Below are positions 24,181 through 31,528 of a stretch of DNA of 44,728 nt, in pieces. Made by a program: the position numbers and the translations under genes. The notes beneath the pieces are model-generated. The model saw nothing but the letters and a program-made list of their open reading frames with translations, made no database searches and was not told the origin of the DNA. The DNA is from JADFUS01 sp964600025. GTDB taxonomy: Bacteria > Bacteroidota > Bacteroidia > Bacteroidales > Rikenellaceae. The stretch is taken from assembly GCA_964600025.1 (NCBI GenBank), contig CAZRHJ010000011.1, positions 1 to 44,728 on the forward strand. The letters are read 5' to 3'. The first letter of the stretch is position 1. Each line of letters starts with the position of its first letter.

Positions 24181-24192
24181 ATTTATGAAATA

Positions 24193-25275
24193 CTATTTGT
24201 GTAGGTTTTCGAATTCTTGCATACAAGCAACCAAAGCTTTAACAGCATCAACTGGACAAGCATTGTAGATTGAAGCACGGAAACCACCAACTGAACGGTG
24301 ACCTTTGATACCAACCATACCACGCTCTTTTGCGAATGCCATAAATTCAGCTTCAAGTTCTTTTTTACCTTCTGCCATTACGAAACAAACGTTCATCAAA
24401 GAACGGTCTTCTTTAGCAGCAGTACCTACGAACAAAGAGTTACGGTCGATTTCGTCATACAACAAACCAGCTTTTTCTTTGTTGATTTTGTACATAGCTT
24501 CAAGACCACCCAAGTTTTTAACCCATTGTAGAGTTTCGTGCATTACGAAAATAGGGAATACTGGAGGAGTGTTGAACATTGATTTGTTACGAGCCTCTTC
24601 ACCAATGTGAGTACGGTAATCAACCATAGTTTGGATTTTACGGTCAAGTTTACCAAGAAGATCTTTACGTACGATGATGAAAGTAACACCAGCAGGGCCA
24701 ACGTTCTTTTGAGCACCACCATAAATCATACCATATTTTTTGATATCAACTGGACGAGACATAATATCAGAAGACATATCAGCAATCAAAGTTACAGGAC
24801 AGTCGATATCTTCGTGAAGTTCAGTACCGTAGATAGTGTTGTTAGTAGTGATGTGGAAATAATCAACATCAGTAGGGATAGTATAGTTTTTAGGAATGTA
24901 AGAGTAAGTTTTGTCTTCAGAAGAAGCAACAACCTCTACATCACCATAAAATTTAGCTTCTTTAACAGCTTTCTTAGCCCAAACACCAGTTTGAAGGTAA
25001 GCAGCTTTTTTATTCATAAAGTTAGCAGGAACGTGGAAGAATTGAGTTGAAGCACCACCACCTACGAACAATACTTCGTATTCAGCAGGAATATTCAAAA
25101 GATCTCTCCAAAGTTGCTCAGTTTCAGCCATAACACGCTCCCAACCTGGTGTACGGTGAGAAATTTCCAAAAGACCGATACCTGTACCGTCGAAATCACG
25201 GATAGCTTCGATAGCTGACTCAACAGCTTCACGAGGCAAAACGCAAGGACCTGCGTTAAAATTGTACTTTGCCAT
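24193..25275 (-). CDS. serC: Phosphoserine aminotransferase SerC
   Basis: This 360-residue PLP enzyme converts 3-phosphohydroxypyruvate and glutamate to phosphoserine. The N-terminus YNFNAGPCVLPREAV is diagnostic. Further signatures are GTGIGLLEISHRTPGW (~residue 31), LFVGGGASTQF (~residue 69), the PLP-Lys segment YGGAQKNVGPAG (~residue 195), and the C-terminal GHRSVGGFRASIYNA. Length is standard for class IV/V SerC. It is the first gene of the serC-serA-DUF1015 unit and has a good promoter at 25361-25392 with an ~80-base leader. Confidence 0.97.
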   Translation of the reverse strand: MAKYNFNAGPCVLPREAVESAIEAIRDFDGTGIGLLEISHRTPGWERVMAETEQLWRDLLNIPAEYEVLFVGGGASTQFFHVPANFMNKKAAYLQTGVWAKKAVKEAKFYGDVEVVASSEDKTYSYIPKNYTIPTDVDYFHITTNNTIYGTELHEDIDCPVTLIADMSSDIMSRPVDIKKYGMIYGGAQKNVGPAGVTFIIVRKDLLGKLDRKIQTMVDYRTHIGEEARNKSMFNTPPVFPIFVMHETLQWVKNLGGLEAMYKINKEKAGLLYDEIDRNSLFVGTAAKEDRSLMNVCFVMAEGKKELEAEFMAFAKERGMVGIKGHRSVGGFRASIYNACPVDAVKALVACMQEFENLHK

Positions 25276-25360
25276 AATTAAATGTAAGTTAAGTTTATTT
25301 TAATTAAAATTATATTCATAAACAATCGGACATCGCATAGCACGACCTCCAAATTTGCCT

Positions 25361-25392
25361 CAAAGGTAGGTAATATATTTTTATCTTCCAAC
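25361..25392 (-). promoter_or_regulatory. Promoter of the serC unit
   Basis: On the minus strand GTTG (25389-25392) and TACCTTTG (25361-25368) are 20 bases apart, matching the Bacteroidota -33/-7 pattern with one -33 mismatch. Confidence 0.65.
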
Positions 25393-25516
25393 TAAAATCC
25401 AAACAAAAAGCAACAACAATTTTTAGCAATAATTTTTTGGGTATTTTTTTAATATTTAGTCAAAAGTTTGTTTAATTTTAAGTAGCTTTGCAAAGCTATT
25501 AATTATTTGGATAATC

Positions 25517-26860
25517 GTGAACAAATATAGTCAAAACTTTACCAGAGGCAATATCACAGAACAAATTGTAAAATTTTCTACACCATTTGTTTTGGGAAAC
25601 ATTTGTATGCAGTTATATAATTATAGTGATTCAGTAATTGTTGGACATTATCTTGGCAAAGAGGCTTTGGCAGCAGTAGGTGCAAGTACCCCACTAATCT
25701 TTGTAATAGTTTCGTTTGTAACGGGCATAACAATAGGTGCGAGTATTATTGTTTCGAGATATTTTGCACTAAACGACAGGCTCAAAATCACACAAACGAG
25801 CGACACAATAAATATAATTTCAGTTATCTTGGGCGTAGCTATAACATTTGGTGCGTGGCTATTTATAGATGATATACTATCATTTTTCAGCCTCGAAACA
25901 CAAGTCAAAGATTATGCAATTAACTACCTTAGTATCTACATATTAGGCATTATTCCAACATTTGGCTATACCGCATTAACAGCACTTTTGAGAGGAATTG
26001 GCAACTCCACTACTCCACTATATTTTTTGGTTTATACTGCTATTCTGAATATTATTTTAGACCTATTTTTTGTGATTTATTTGGGCTTAGGCATTGAGGC
26101 AGTGGCTTGGGCGTCAGTAATAGCACAATTTTTAGCTTATTTAGTATTAGGATTTTATGTAAATCACAAAATCAAAATAATAAGATTAAATATTTTGCCC
26201 AAAAACATAAACATAAGCATTGCCAAAGAATGTCTATGGCTTGGTATACCAACGAGCATACAACAACTTGTTGTTTCTTTCGGTTCGCTAACACTTGTAT
26301 CTATTGTTACATTATTTGGTACAGATGTAGTTGCGGCATACACCTCCGCACAACGAATTTTGATATTGATTATGGTAATCCCCATTAATATTTCTCTTGC
26401 ACTCACCACATTTGTTGCACAGAATTATGCAGTAAATAATTACGATAGAATTCGCAAAGCACTCAAAGAAACTTTAAAAATATCTATGATTGCAGGGTTT
26501 GCAATACTTATTATAATTTCGATGTTTAGTACCAACATAATGCAAACATTTACCAAAGACACAAATATCATAAACATAGGCAAACAATATCTTATGATTA
26601 TTTCGCTAAGTTTCTGGATATTCAATATAATGATGATGTTCAACGGCACAATTCGTGGACTTGGCAACACAATAGCCCCAATGATAATCACTGCCATATC
26701 TCTATGGATTGTCAAAATCCCAGTTGCTTATATTTTGTCCAAACACATAAACGAGGTAGGGGTTTGGCTGGCAGAACCAATTTCTTGGAGCGTTGGTGCA
26801 GTAGTAATTATACTGTATTACATTTACTACTTAAAGAAAAAAGGTTTTAGAAACCAATAA
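25517..26860 (+). CDS. MATE family multidrug/sodium efflux transporter
   Basis: This 447-residue protein has about 12 membrane segments in two homologous halves, the MATE layout. Family signatures include ARGNITEQIVKFSTPFVLG-type N-terminus, SDSVIVGHYLGKEALAAVGA (~residues 39-58), and in the second half PTSIQQLVVSFGSLTLV with AAYTSAQRILILI (~residue 277). It probably exports drugs or metabolites using Na+ or H+. The start is GTG at 25517, with a -7-like TAGCTTTG at 25483-25490. Its 3' end overlaps the convergent acyl-CoA reductase gene by 14 bases. Substrate unknown. Confidence 0.92.
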   Translation: MNKYSQNFTRGNITEQIVKFSTPFVLGNICMQLYNYSDSVIVGHYLGKEALAAVGASTPLIFVIVSFVTGITIGASIIVSRYFALNDRLKITQTSDTINIISVILGVAITFGAWLFIDDILSFFSLETQVKDYAINYLSIYILGIIPTFGYTALTALLRGIGNSTTPLYFLVYTAILNIILDLFFVIYLGLGIEAVAWASVIAQFLAYLVLGFYVNHKIKIIRLNILPKNINISIAKECLWLGIPTSIQQLVVSFGSLTLVSIVTLFGTDVVAAYTSAQRILILIMVIPINISLALTTFVAQNYAVNNYDRIRKALKETLKISMIAGFAILIIISMFSTNIMQTFTKDTNIINIGKQYLMIISLSFWIFNIMMMFNGTIRGLGNTIAPMIITAISLWIVKIPVAYILSKHINEVGVWLAEPISWSVGAVVIILYYIYYLKKKGFRNQ

Positions 26861-27812
26861 ATTTCATCACATCTTCGCCATCTGCCCAGTCCCAAAGTTC
26901 GGGCATTTGAGTTTTACCAAACGGAATATAGGACTGCCCCACAACACATTGCAATTTATCTTTTATAGATGCTATTAGCTCCGACACCTGTTCTGCGTTT
27001 TCGTAATACGAAAATGAAACAGTTGCAAGTGGCACAAAAAGCGAAGAAGAACTATGCAAAATATAATATCCTCCGTCCACAAAACTCTCATTATTCATAG
27101 TTAGCATAGCACGTTTTTGGGTATAACTCCCCATAAAATCAGGGTGAGATATAGTTTTTGATTTCCACAACTCAACCAATCTACACACATCAAAATCCTT
27201 GTGCAAAAACAAATGTGAAACGTTTCTACAACCCAAACCATAGTACATAAAACAATCATTCCAAAGTTCCAAAAGCTCATTATCTGTAATTTCGGAATGT
27301 AGCACAGCAACACTCGAACGAGAATTTCTAAGTAGTTTTTTGGCAGTAGGAAATACCTCATTAAAATACCTATTAGCATTATCACTACCAGTAGCTATCA
27401 ACATATCCAAATCCACACTATTATCAAGCAATTTAATCCCTCTACCAAGCTCATTAAATTGCTCTACCACCCACATCATCAATACTTTATCTTTTGACGA
27501 TGGTTTGATATACACCTCCGCACCCGAAACCACAGCACACAACAAATCCATAAACCCAACCAAAGGAATATTCCCCGCCATTATAACACCGAGCTTTTTT
27601 GTGCCAATATCTTTGTATTTATAATGCGAAATCCATTGTTCTAAGTTTTGTTCACAAAGCATAGAATTACATATTGCCGACACCGCTTGATTAATCGAAA
27701 AATCACTAAACCAAGAGTTTTGCACAACTGCCTCATTTATAATATTTTGAGGCATATTTTGAATTTTTTGTTTTATTTTTAATAAAATATTAATATCAAA
27801 ACTTTTTGTCAT
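26847..27812 (-). CDS. Acyl-CoA reductase (LuxC-like) family protein
   Basis: This 321-residue protein matches the acyl-CoA reductase/LuxC family found widely in Bacteroidota. Recognisable are LGVIMAGNIPLVGFMDLLCA (~residues 90-110), YIKPSSKDK, ATGSDNANRYFNEVF (~residue 165), RSSVAVL and the region CMYYGLGCRNVSHLF (~residue 210), whose Cys sits where the family nucleophile is expected. LuxC-like enzymes reduce acyl-CoA to aldehyde with NADPH; the actual substrate in these anaerobes is not known. It is convergent with the MATE gene (14-base overlap) and divergent from rho. Confidence 0.82.
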   Translation of the reverse strand: MTKSFDINILLKIKQKIQNMPQNIINEAVVQNSWFSDFSINQAVSAICNSMLCEQNLEQWISHYKYKDIGTKKLGVIMAGNIPLVGFMDLLCAVVSGAEVYIKPSSKDKVLMMWVVEQFNELGRGIKLLDNSVDLDMLIATGSDNANRYFNEVFPTAKKLLRNSRSSVAVLHSEITDNELLELWNDCFMYYGLGCRNVSHLFLHKDFDVCRLVELWKSKTISHPDFMGSYTQKRAMLTMNNESFVDGGYYILHSSSSLFVPLATVSFSYYENAEQVSELIASIKDKLQCVVGQSYIPFGKTQMPELWDWADGEDVMKFIGF

Positions 27813-27859
27813 ATTTTAAACATTAAATAATAAAGAAATGAATAATTTTTGCTAAATAA

Positions 27860-27890
27860 TTTGCACAAAGATAATTTTTTTTTAAATTTG
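27860..27890 (+). promoter_or_regulatory. Promoter of rho
   Basis: TTTG (27860-27863) and TAAATTTG (27883-27890) are 19 bases apart, a full -33/-7 match. It leaves an ~98-base leader before the rho ATG, which could host autoregulation. Confidence 0.75.
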
Positions 27891-27994
27891 TGGCGATAAT
27901 TATCATAATTATCTTCTCTAATGGCTTAGATTTTGCTTTAAAGCTCTAAAAACAAGCCAAAAGAATCACACTAAATATTTATAAATATTAATAA

Positions 27995-29794
27995 ATGCAA
28001 GATTTAAAACAAGTCTTGGGTGAACTAAATAATGTTTCGCTAAGACAAATATCTAAATCAATAGGAGTTAAATCATATTCTATCTTGAAAAAAGAAGAAA
28101 TGATTAAACGCATTATGGATTATTCAGAAAAAAACAATATTAGTTCTATTGCCGAGCTTACACAAGCAGACGCTCCTTCCCAAACCACAGACACGCCAGT
28201 CAAAAAAGAAGAACAAGCACCTGCACAAACTCCACAAGACAACACTTCGAGCAATTCGGAGCAAACAAAAGAGGACAAGGCTCACCAACGCAAAACAAGA
28301 ACTCGTATAATCCAACGAGAAAGGGTAACTTCAAACGCTATAAACAAACCAAAAGACAACTCTCAGGAAAACAAACAAGCAGTAGCAGATACAACTACCG
28401 AGCAAATTGATTTACAGAAAGTTGAACTACCAAAAGCGGAACTACCAAAAACAGAAGAGCCACAAGAAGGCGAAAAAACAATAAGATTTTCTCACAAAAA
28501 CACAAGGGAAAACAACCCAAATAGAGAAAAGACTCAAAACAGACCTTTCCAAAAGGACAATAGACAAAACGACAAAACCAGAGAGAACAACGCAGAAAAC
28601 AAAACTGAGGCTACTGCCAAAGAAGAACAAAGCGTAGCACCACAACCCGAACAACCAAAAGAAAATATTTGGGACAACGTAGACCCAATTATCACAGAAG
28701 GAGTTTTGGAGGTATTGCAAGACGGATATGGATTTTTGCGTTCGTCAGACTACAATTATCTAAACTCTCCCGACGATGTTTATGTCTCAAACTCACAGAT
28801 TCGTATTAACGGACTTAAAACAGGCGATACAGTTCAAGGAGAAATACGCCCCCCAAAAGACGGCGAAAAATATTTTCCACTTGTCAAAATCCACAAAATA
28901 AACGGACTTACTCCAAACATCATTCGTGACAGAGTAATGTTTGAATATCTTACCCCACTTTTCCCAGAAAGCAAATTCAATTTGACAGGAGGCAAACACA
29001 ACAACCTTTCAAACAGAATTATAGATATGTTTGCCCCAATCGGCAAAGGGCAACGTGCATTGATAGTTGCACAGCCAAAAACGGGTAAAACAGTACTTCT
29101 AAAAACCATTGCAAACTCTATTGCAGACAACCACCCAGAGGCATATATCATTATATTATTGATTGACGAGCGACCAGAGGAGGTTACAGATATGGAACGA
29201 AGCGTAAACGCCGAAGTTATTTCATCTACATTCGACGAACAAGCCTCTCGCCACGTAAAGGTTGCCGAAATGGTATTAGAAAAAGCAAAACGTATGGTGG
29301 AATGTGGTCACGATGTAGTTATCATTCTTGACTCTATCACTCGTCTTGCTCGTGCTTACAACACAGTACAACCAGCATCTGGCAAGGTTCTTTCGGGCGG
29401 TGTTGATGCAAATGCACTTCACAAACCCAAACGTTTCTTTGGAGCTGCCCGCAACACCGAAGAGAAAGGGTCACTTACAATCATTGCATCTGCACTTATC
29501 GAAACAGGTAGCAAAATGGACGAAGTTATTTTTGAGGAATTTAAGGGAACAGGTAATATGGAATTGCAGTTAGACAGAAAAATATCTAACAAACGTATCT
29601 ACCCTGCCGTTGATATTACATCTTCAAGTACACGTCGTGATGATTTGTTATTAGACAAAGACACTCTCCAAAAAACTTGGATAATCCGTCGCCACCTTAC
29701 AGATATGAACTCTATCGAGGCTATCGAGTTAATCAAAGGACAAATGGAGAAAACTCACAATAACGACGAGATGCTAAATACTATGGATCAATAG
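27995..29794 (+). CDS. rho: Transcription termination factor Rho with long disordered insert
   Basis: This 599-residue hexameric RNA helicase ends transcription. The N-terminal helical domain (residues ~1-45, MQDLKQVLGELNN) is followed by a ~175-residue low-complexity stretch (~50-225) rich in Gln, Asn, Lys, Glu, Thr and Pro. The RNA-binding cold-shock domain (EGVLEVLQDGYGFLRSSDYN) follows, then the ATPase: Walker A QPKTGKT (~residue 364), LLIDERPEEVTDMERSV, Walker B VVIILDSITRLARAYN, and Q-loop GKVLSGGVD. The core is complete. The insert makes it far longer than E. coli Rho (419). Such inserts are typical of Bacteroidota Rho and have been tied to condensate formation. Promoter at 27860-27890. 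Confidence 0.97.
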   Translation: MQDLKQVLGELNNVSLRQISKSIGVKSYSILKKEEMIKRIMDYSEKNNISSIAELTQADAPSQTTDTPVKKEEQAPAQTPQDNTSSNSEQTKEDKAHQRKTRTRIIQRERVTSNAINKPKDNSQENKQAVADTTTEQIDLQKVELPKAELPKTEEPQEGEKTIRFSHKNTRENNPNREKTQNRPFQKDNRQNDKTRENNAENKTEATAKEEQSVAPQPEQPKENIWDNVDPIITEGVLEVLQDGYGFLRSSDYNYLNSPDDVYVSNSQIRINGLKTGDTVQGEIRPPKDGEKYFPLVKIHKINGLTPNIIRDRVMFEYLTPLFPESKFNLTGGKHNNLSNRIIDMFAPIGKGQRALIVAQPKTGKTVLLKTIANSIADNHPEAYIIILLIDERPEEVTDMERSVNAEVISSTFDEQASRHVKVAEMVLEKAKRMVECGHDVVIILDSITRLARAYNTVQPASGKVLSGGVDANALHKPKRFFGAARNTEEKGSLTIIASALIETGSKMDEVIFEEFKGTGNMELQLDRKISNKRIYPAVDITSSSTRRDDLLLDKDTLQKTWIIRRHLTDMNSIEAIELIKGQMEKTHNNDEMLNTMDQ

Positions 29795-29831
29795 TATAAT
29801 TTAGTATTTTCATTTGTAGGAGCTTGAAAAA

Positions 29832-30524
29832 ATGATAGAAACAAACGACGAATGTAAAAATGCTTGGGAAACAAATGCCAAGTATTGGGATAACTATATG
29901 GGCAACGAGTCAAACTTTTTTCATAGAGACTTAGTAAGACCATATACCGAAAAATTTTTGGATATAAAATCTGGGGATTTTGTTTTGGATATAGCTTGTG
30001 GAAACGGCAATTTTTCAAAAAGACTTGCAGATTTTGGGGCAAGGGTTATAGCCTTTGATTTCAGTCCCAAAATGGTTGAATTAGCAAAAATCAGACGTTC
30101 CGAAGTCTTAGACCGAGTTACATTCAAAGTCTGTGATGCTACCGACAAAACAGCACTTACAAATCTCATAGAGGACAAAAAATTTGATAAAGCCGTTGCA
30201 AATATGGCACTTATGGATATTTCAGACATCAAACCACTTTTTGAAGCACTGTCTGTAATACTCAAAGACAAAGGACACTTTGTATTTTCGATGCACCACC
30301 CCTGTTTCACATTTCCCAATGACGACTACACAACGCATCAAATCTACAAAGACATAGCTATTGACGGACAACCAGTCCTGCAAAATTACTACCACCGTCC
30401 TCTGCAAAATATATTTGACATTGCGTCCGAAAATGGATTTTATATCGACAAATTCAAAGAAATTTGTTTGGAAGACGAAAACAAACCAATTATTATAATT
30501 GTAAAAGCAAGCAAAAGACAATAA
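29832..30524 (+). CDS. Class I SAM-dependent methyltransferase
   Basis: This 230-residue protein has the methyltransferase SAM motif I VLDIACGNGNFSKRLADFGA (~residues 50-69), motif II VIAFDFSPKMVELA (~residue 72), the acidic DATDKTA motif, and FDKAVANMALMDI before the GHFVFSMHHPCF strand. It is a small UbiE/Tam-like (Methyltransf_11/25) enzyme whose substrate cannot be told from sequence. It begins 37 bases after the rho stop, so it may be co-transcribed with rho, and ends at a bidirectional terminator at 30526-30560. No related pathway genes are nearby. Confidence 0.87.
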   Translation: MIETNDECKNAWETNAKYWDNYMGNESNFFHRDLVRPYTEKFLDIKSGDFVLDIACGNGNFSKRLADFGARVIAFDFSPKMVELAKIRRSEVLDRVTFKVCDATDKTALTNLIEDKKFDKAVANMALMDISDIKPLFEALSVILKDKGHFVFSMHHPCFTFPNDDYTTHQIYKDIAIDGQPVLQNYYHRPLQNIFDIASENGFYIDKFKEICLEDENKPIIIIVKASKRQ

Positions 30525-30525
30525 T

Positions 30526-30560
30526 AAAAACACTCAGAAAAATTTTCTGAGTGTTTTTTT
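30526..30560. terminator. Bidirectional terminator
   Basis: AAAAACACTCAGAAAA pairs with TTTTCTGAGTGTTTTT, with A- and T-runs on the two sides. It separates the convergent methyltransferase and DUF5106 genes. Confidence 0.92.
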
Positions 30561-31451
30561 TTATTTTAGTTGTTCAAAGTATCTCTCTACCAGCTCAATT
30601 TGGGTATCTTTTAGGATAATCCTTTTTTGAGAATCGAGCAAATAAAGAGTTGGTATGGCTTTGAGGTCGTAGATTGTTTGTGAGGAAATTTGTTGATTGT
30701 AGGTGTTGAGCCACTTAGGAGAGTATTTTGAGGCTTTCCACAATTCCAAATTATCTTCGGTATATACAGACAGAATTTTTAGTGCTGAGTTGTTGAGTGT
30801 TTTGCTGTTTTCGATAAACCCTTTTACACGTTTGCAGTCCGTGCAGTCAGGATTGTTGAAATACACCAAAATATATTCTGCACTTATGCTGTATAGATTG
30901 GACTTCTCTCCATTTTTGTAACTAAACTCAAAATCATTTGCCACAGTCCCAATTCTGTTTTTCAAAAGCATTTGCAACTGATATTGCGGACGGATTTTTG
31001 AAAGCGAATCAAGATTTGACTTCACCACATTTCTCAAAACAGGAATATACCATTCCTCGTTACGGTAAGGCGAATTTGGATTATACAAATACCTTTCTGT
31101 TATATCCATAAAATACGCAAAAGTACGCAAATTATTTTGTGCCGATTGCATCATATCTCCAAGTACTTTATTGGCTTTTTGGGCATCTACATAGCCCAAA
31201 GCTGGCAAAAACTCCACAAAAATCTGCTCCGCAATTTCTGGTTTCAGTTGGGTAGTATCCCCAAAATCAAACCCTGCCCAATAGTGCGACACAAAATATT
31301 CAGCCGCCTCTTGTGGGTTGCTAATCATTGCAGGAATAGCAGGTGCAACAAATTTCTTCGCACTCTTTGGTGCATTAGCTCCATTTTGCTCTCTACCACA
31401 AGCCATTGCCAAAACCCAACAAGCTATTAGTAGTATAATTGTTTTTTTCAT
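30561..31451 (-). CDS. DUF5106 thioredoxin-like lipoprotein
   Basis: This 296-residue lipoprotein has signal MKKTIILLIACWVLAMAC (acylated Cys at residue 18). Residues ~40-175 form a DUF5106-type helical domain (PQEAAEYFVSHYWAGFDFGD, then LYNPNSPYRNEEWYIP). Residues ~180-296 form a thioredoxin fold with the redox motif CTDC in YFNNPDCTDCKRV (~residue 213) and the cis-Pro loop AIPTLYLLDSQKRI. It is probably an envelope thiol-disulfide protein anchored in the periplasm or on the surface, related to TlpA/ResA. It stands alone, with a terminator on each side. Partners are unknown. Confidence 0.85.
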   Translation of the reverse strand: MKKTIILLIACWVLAMACGREQNGANAPKSAKKFVAPAIPAMISNPQEAAEYFVSHYWAGFDFGDTTQLKPEIAEQIFVEFLPALGYVDAQKANKVLGDMMQSAQNNLRTFAYFMDITERYLYNPNSPYRNEEWYIPVLRNVVKSNLDSLSKIRPQYQLQMLLKNRIGTVANDFEFSYKNGEKSNLYSISAEYILVYFNNPDCTDCKRVKGFIENSKTLNNSALKILSVYTEDNLELWKASKYSPKWLNTYNQQISSQTIYDLKAIPTLYLLDSQKRIILKDTQIELVERYFEQLK

Positions 31452-31489
31452 TTTAATTTACTTAAAAAATTAAGCTATATTATCAGTAA

Positions 31490-31518
31490 AACCTGCGTGT
31501 TTTAAATGCACGCAGGTT
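31490..31518 (-). terminator. Terminator of the pilus/adhesin locus
   Basis: AACCTGCGTG pairs perfectly with CACGCAGGTT, followed on the minus strand by TTTT, 11 bases past the stop of the last adhesin gene. Confidence 0.85.
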
Positions 31519-31528
31519 ATAAATCAAA

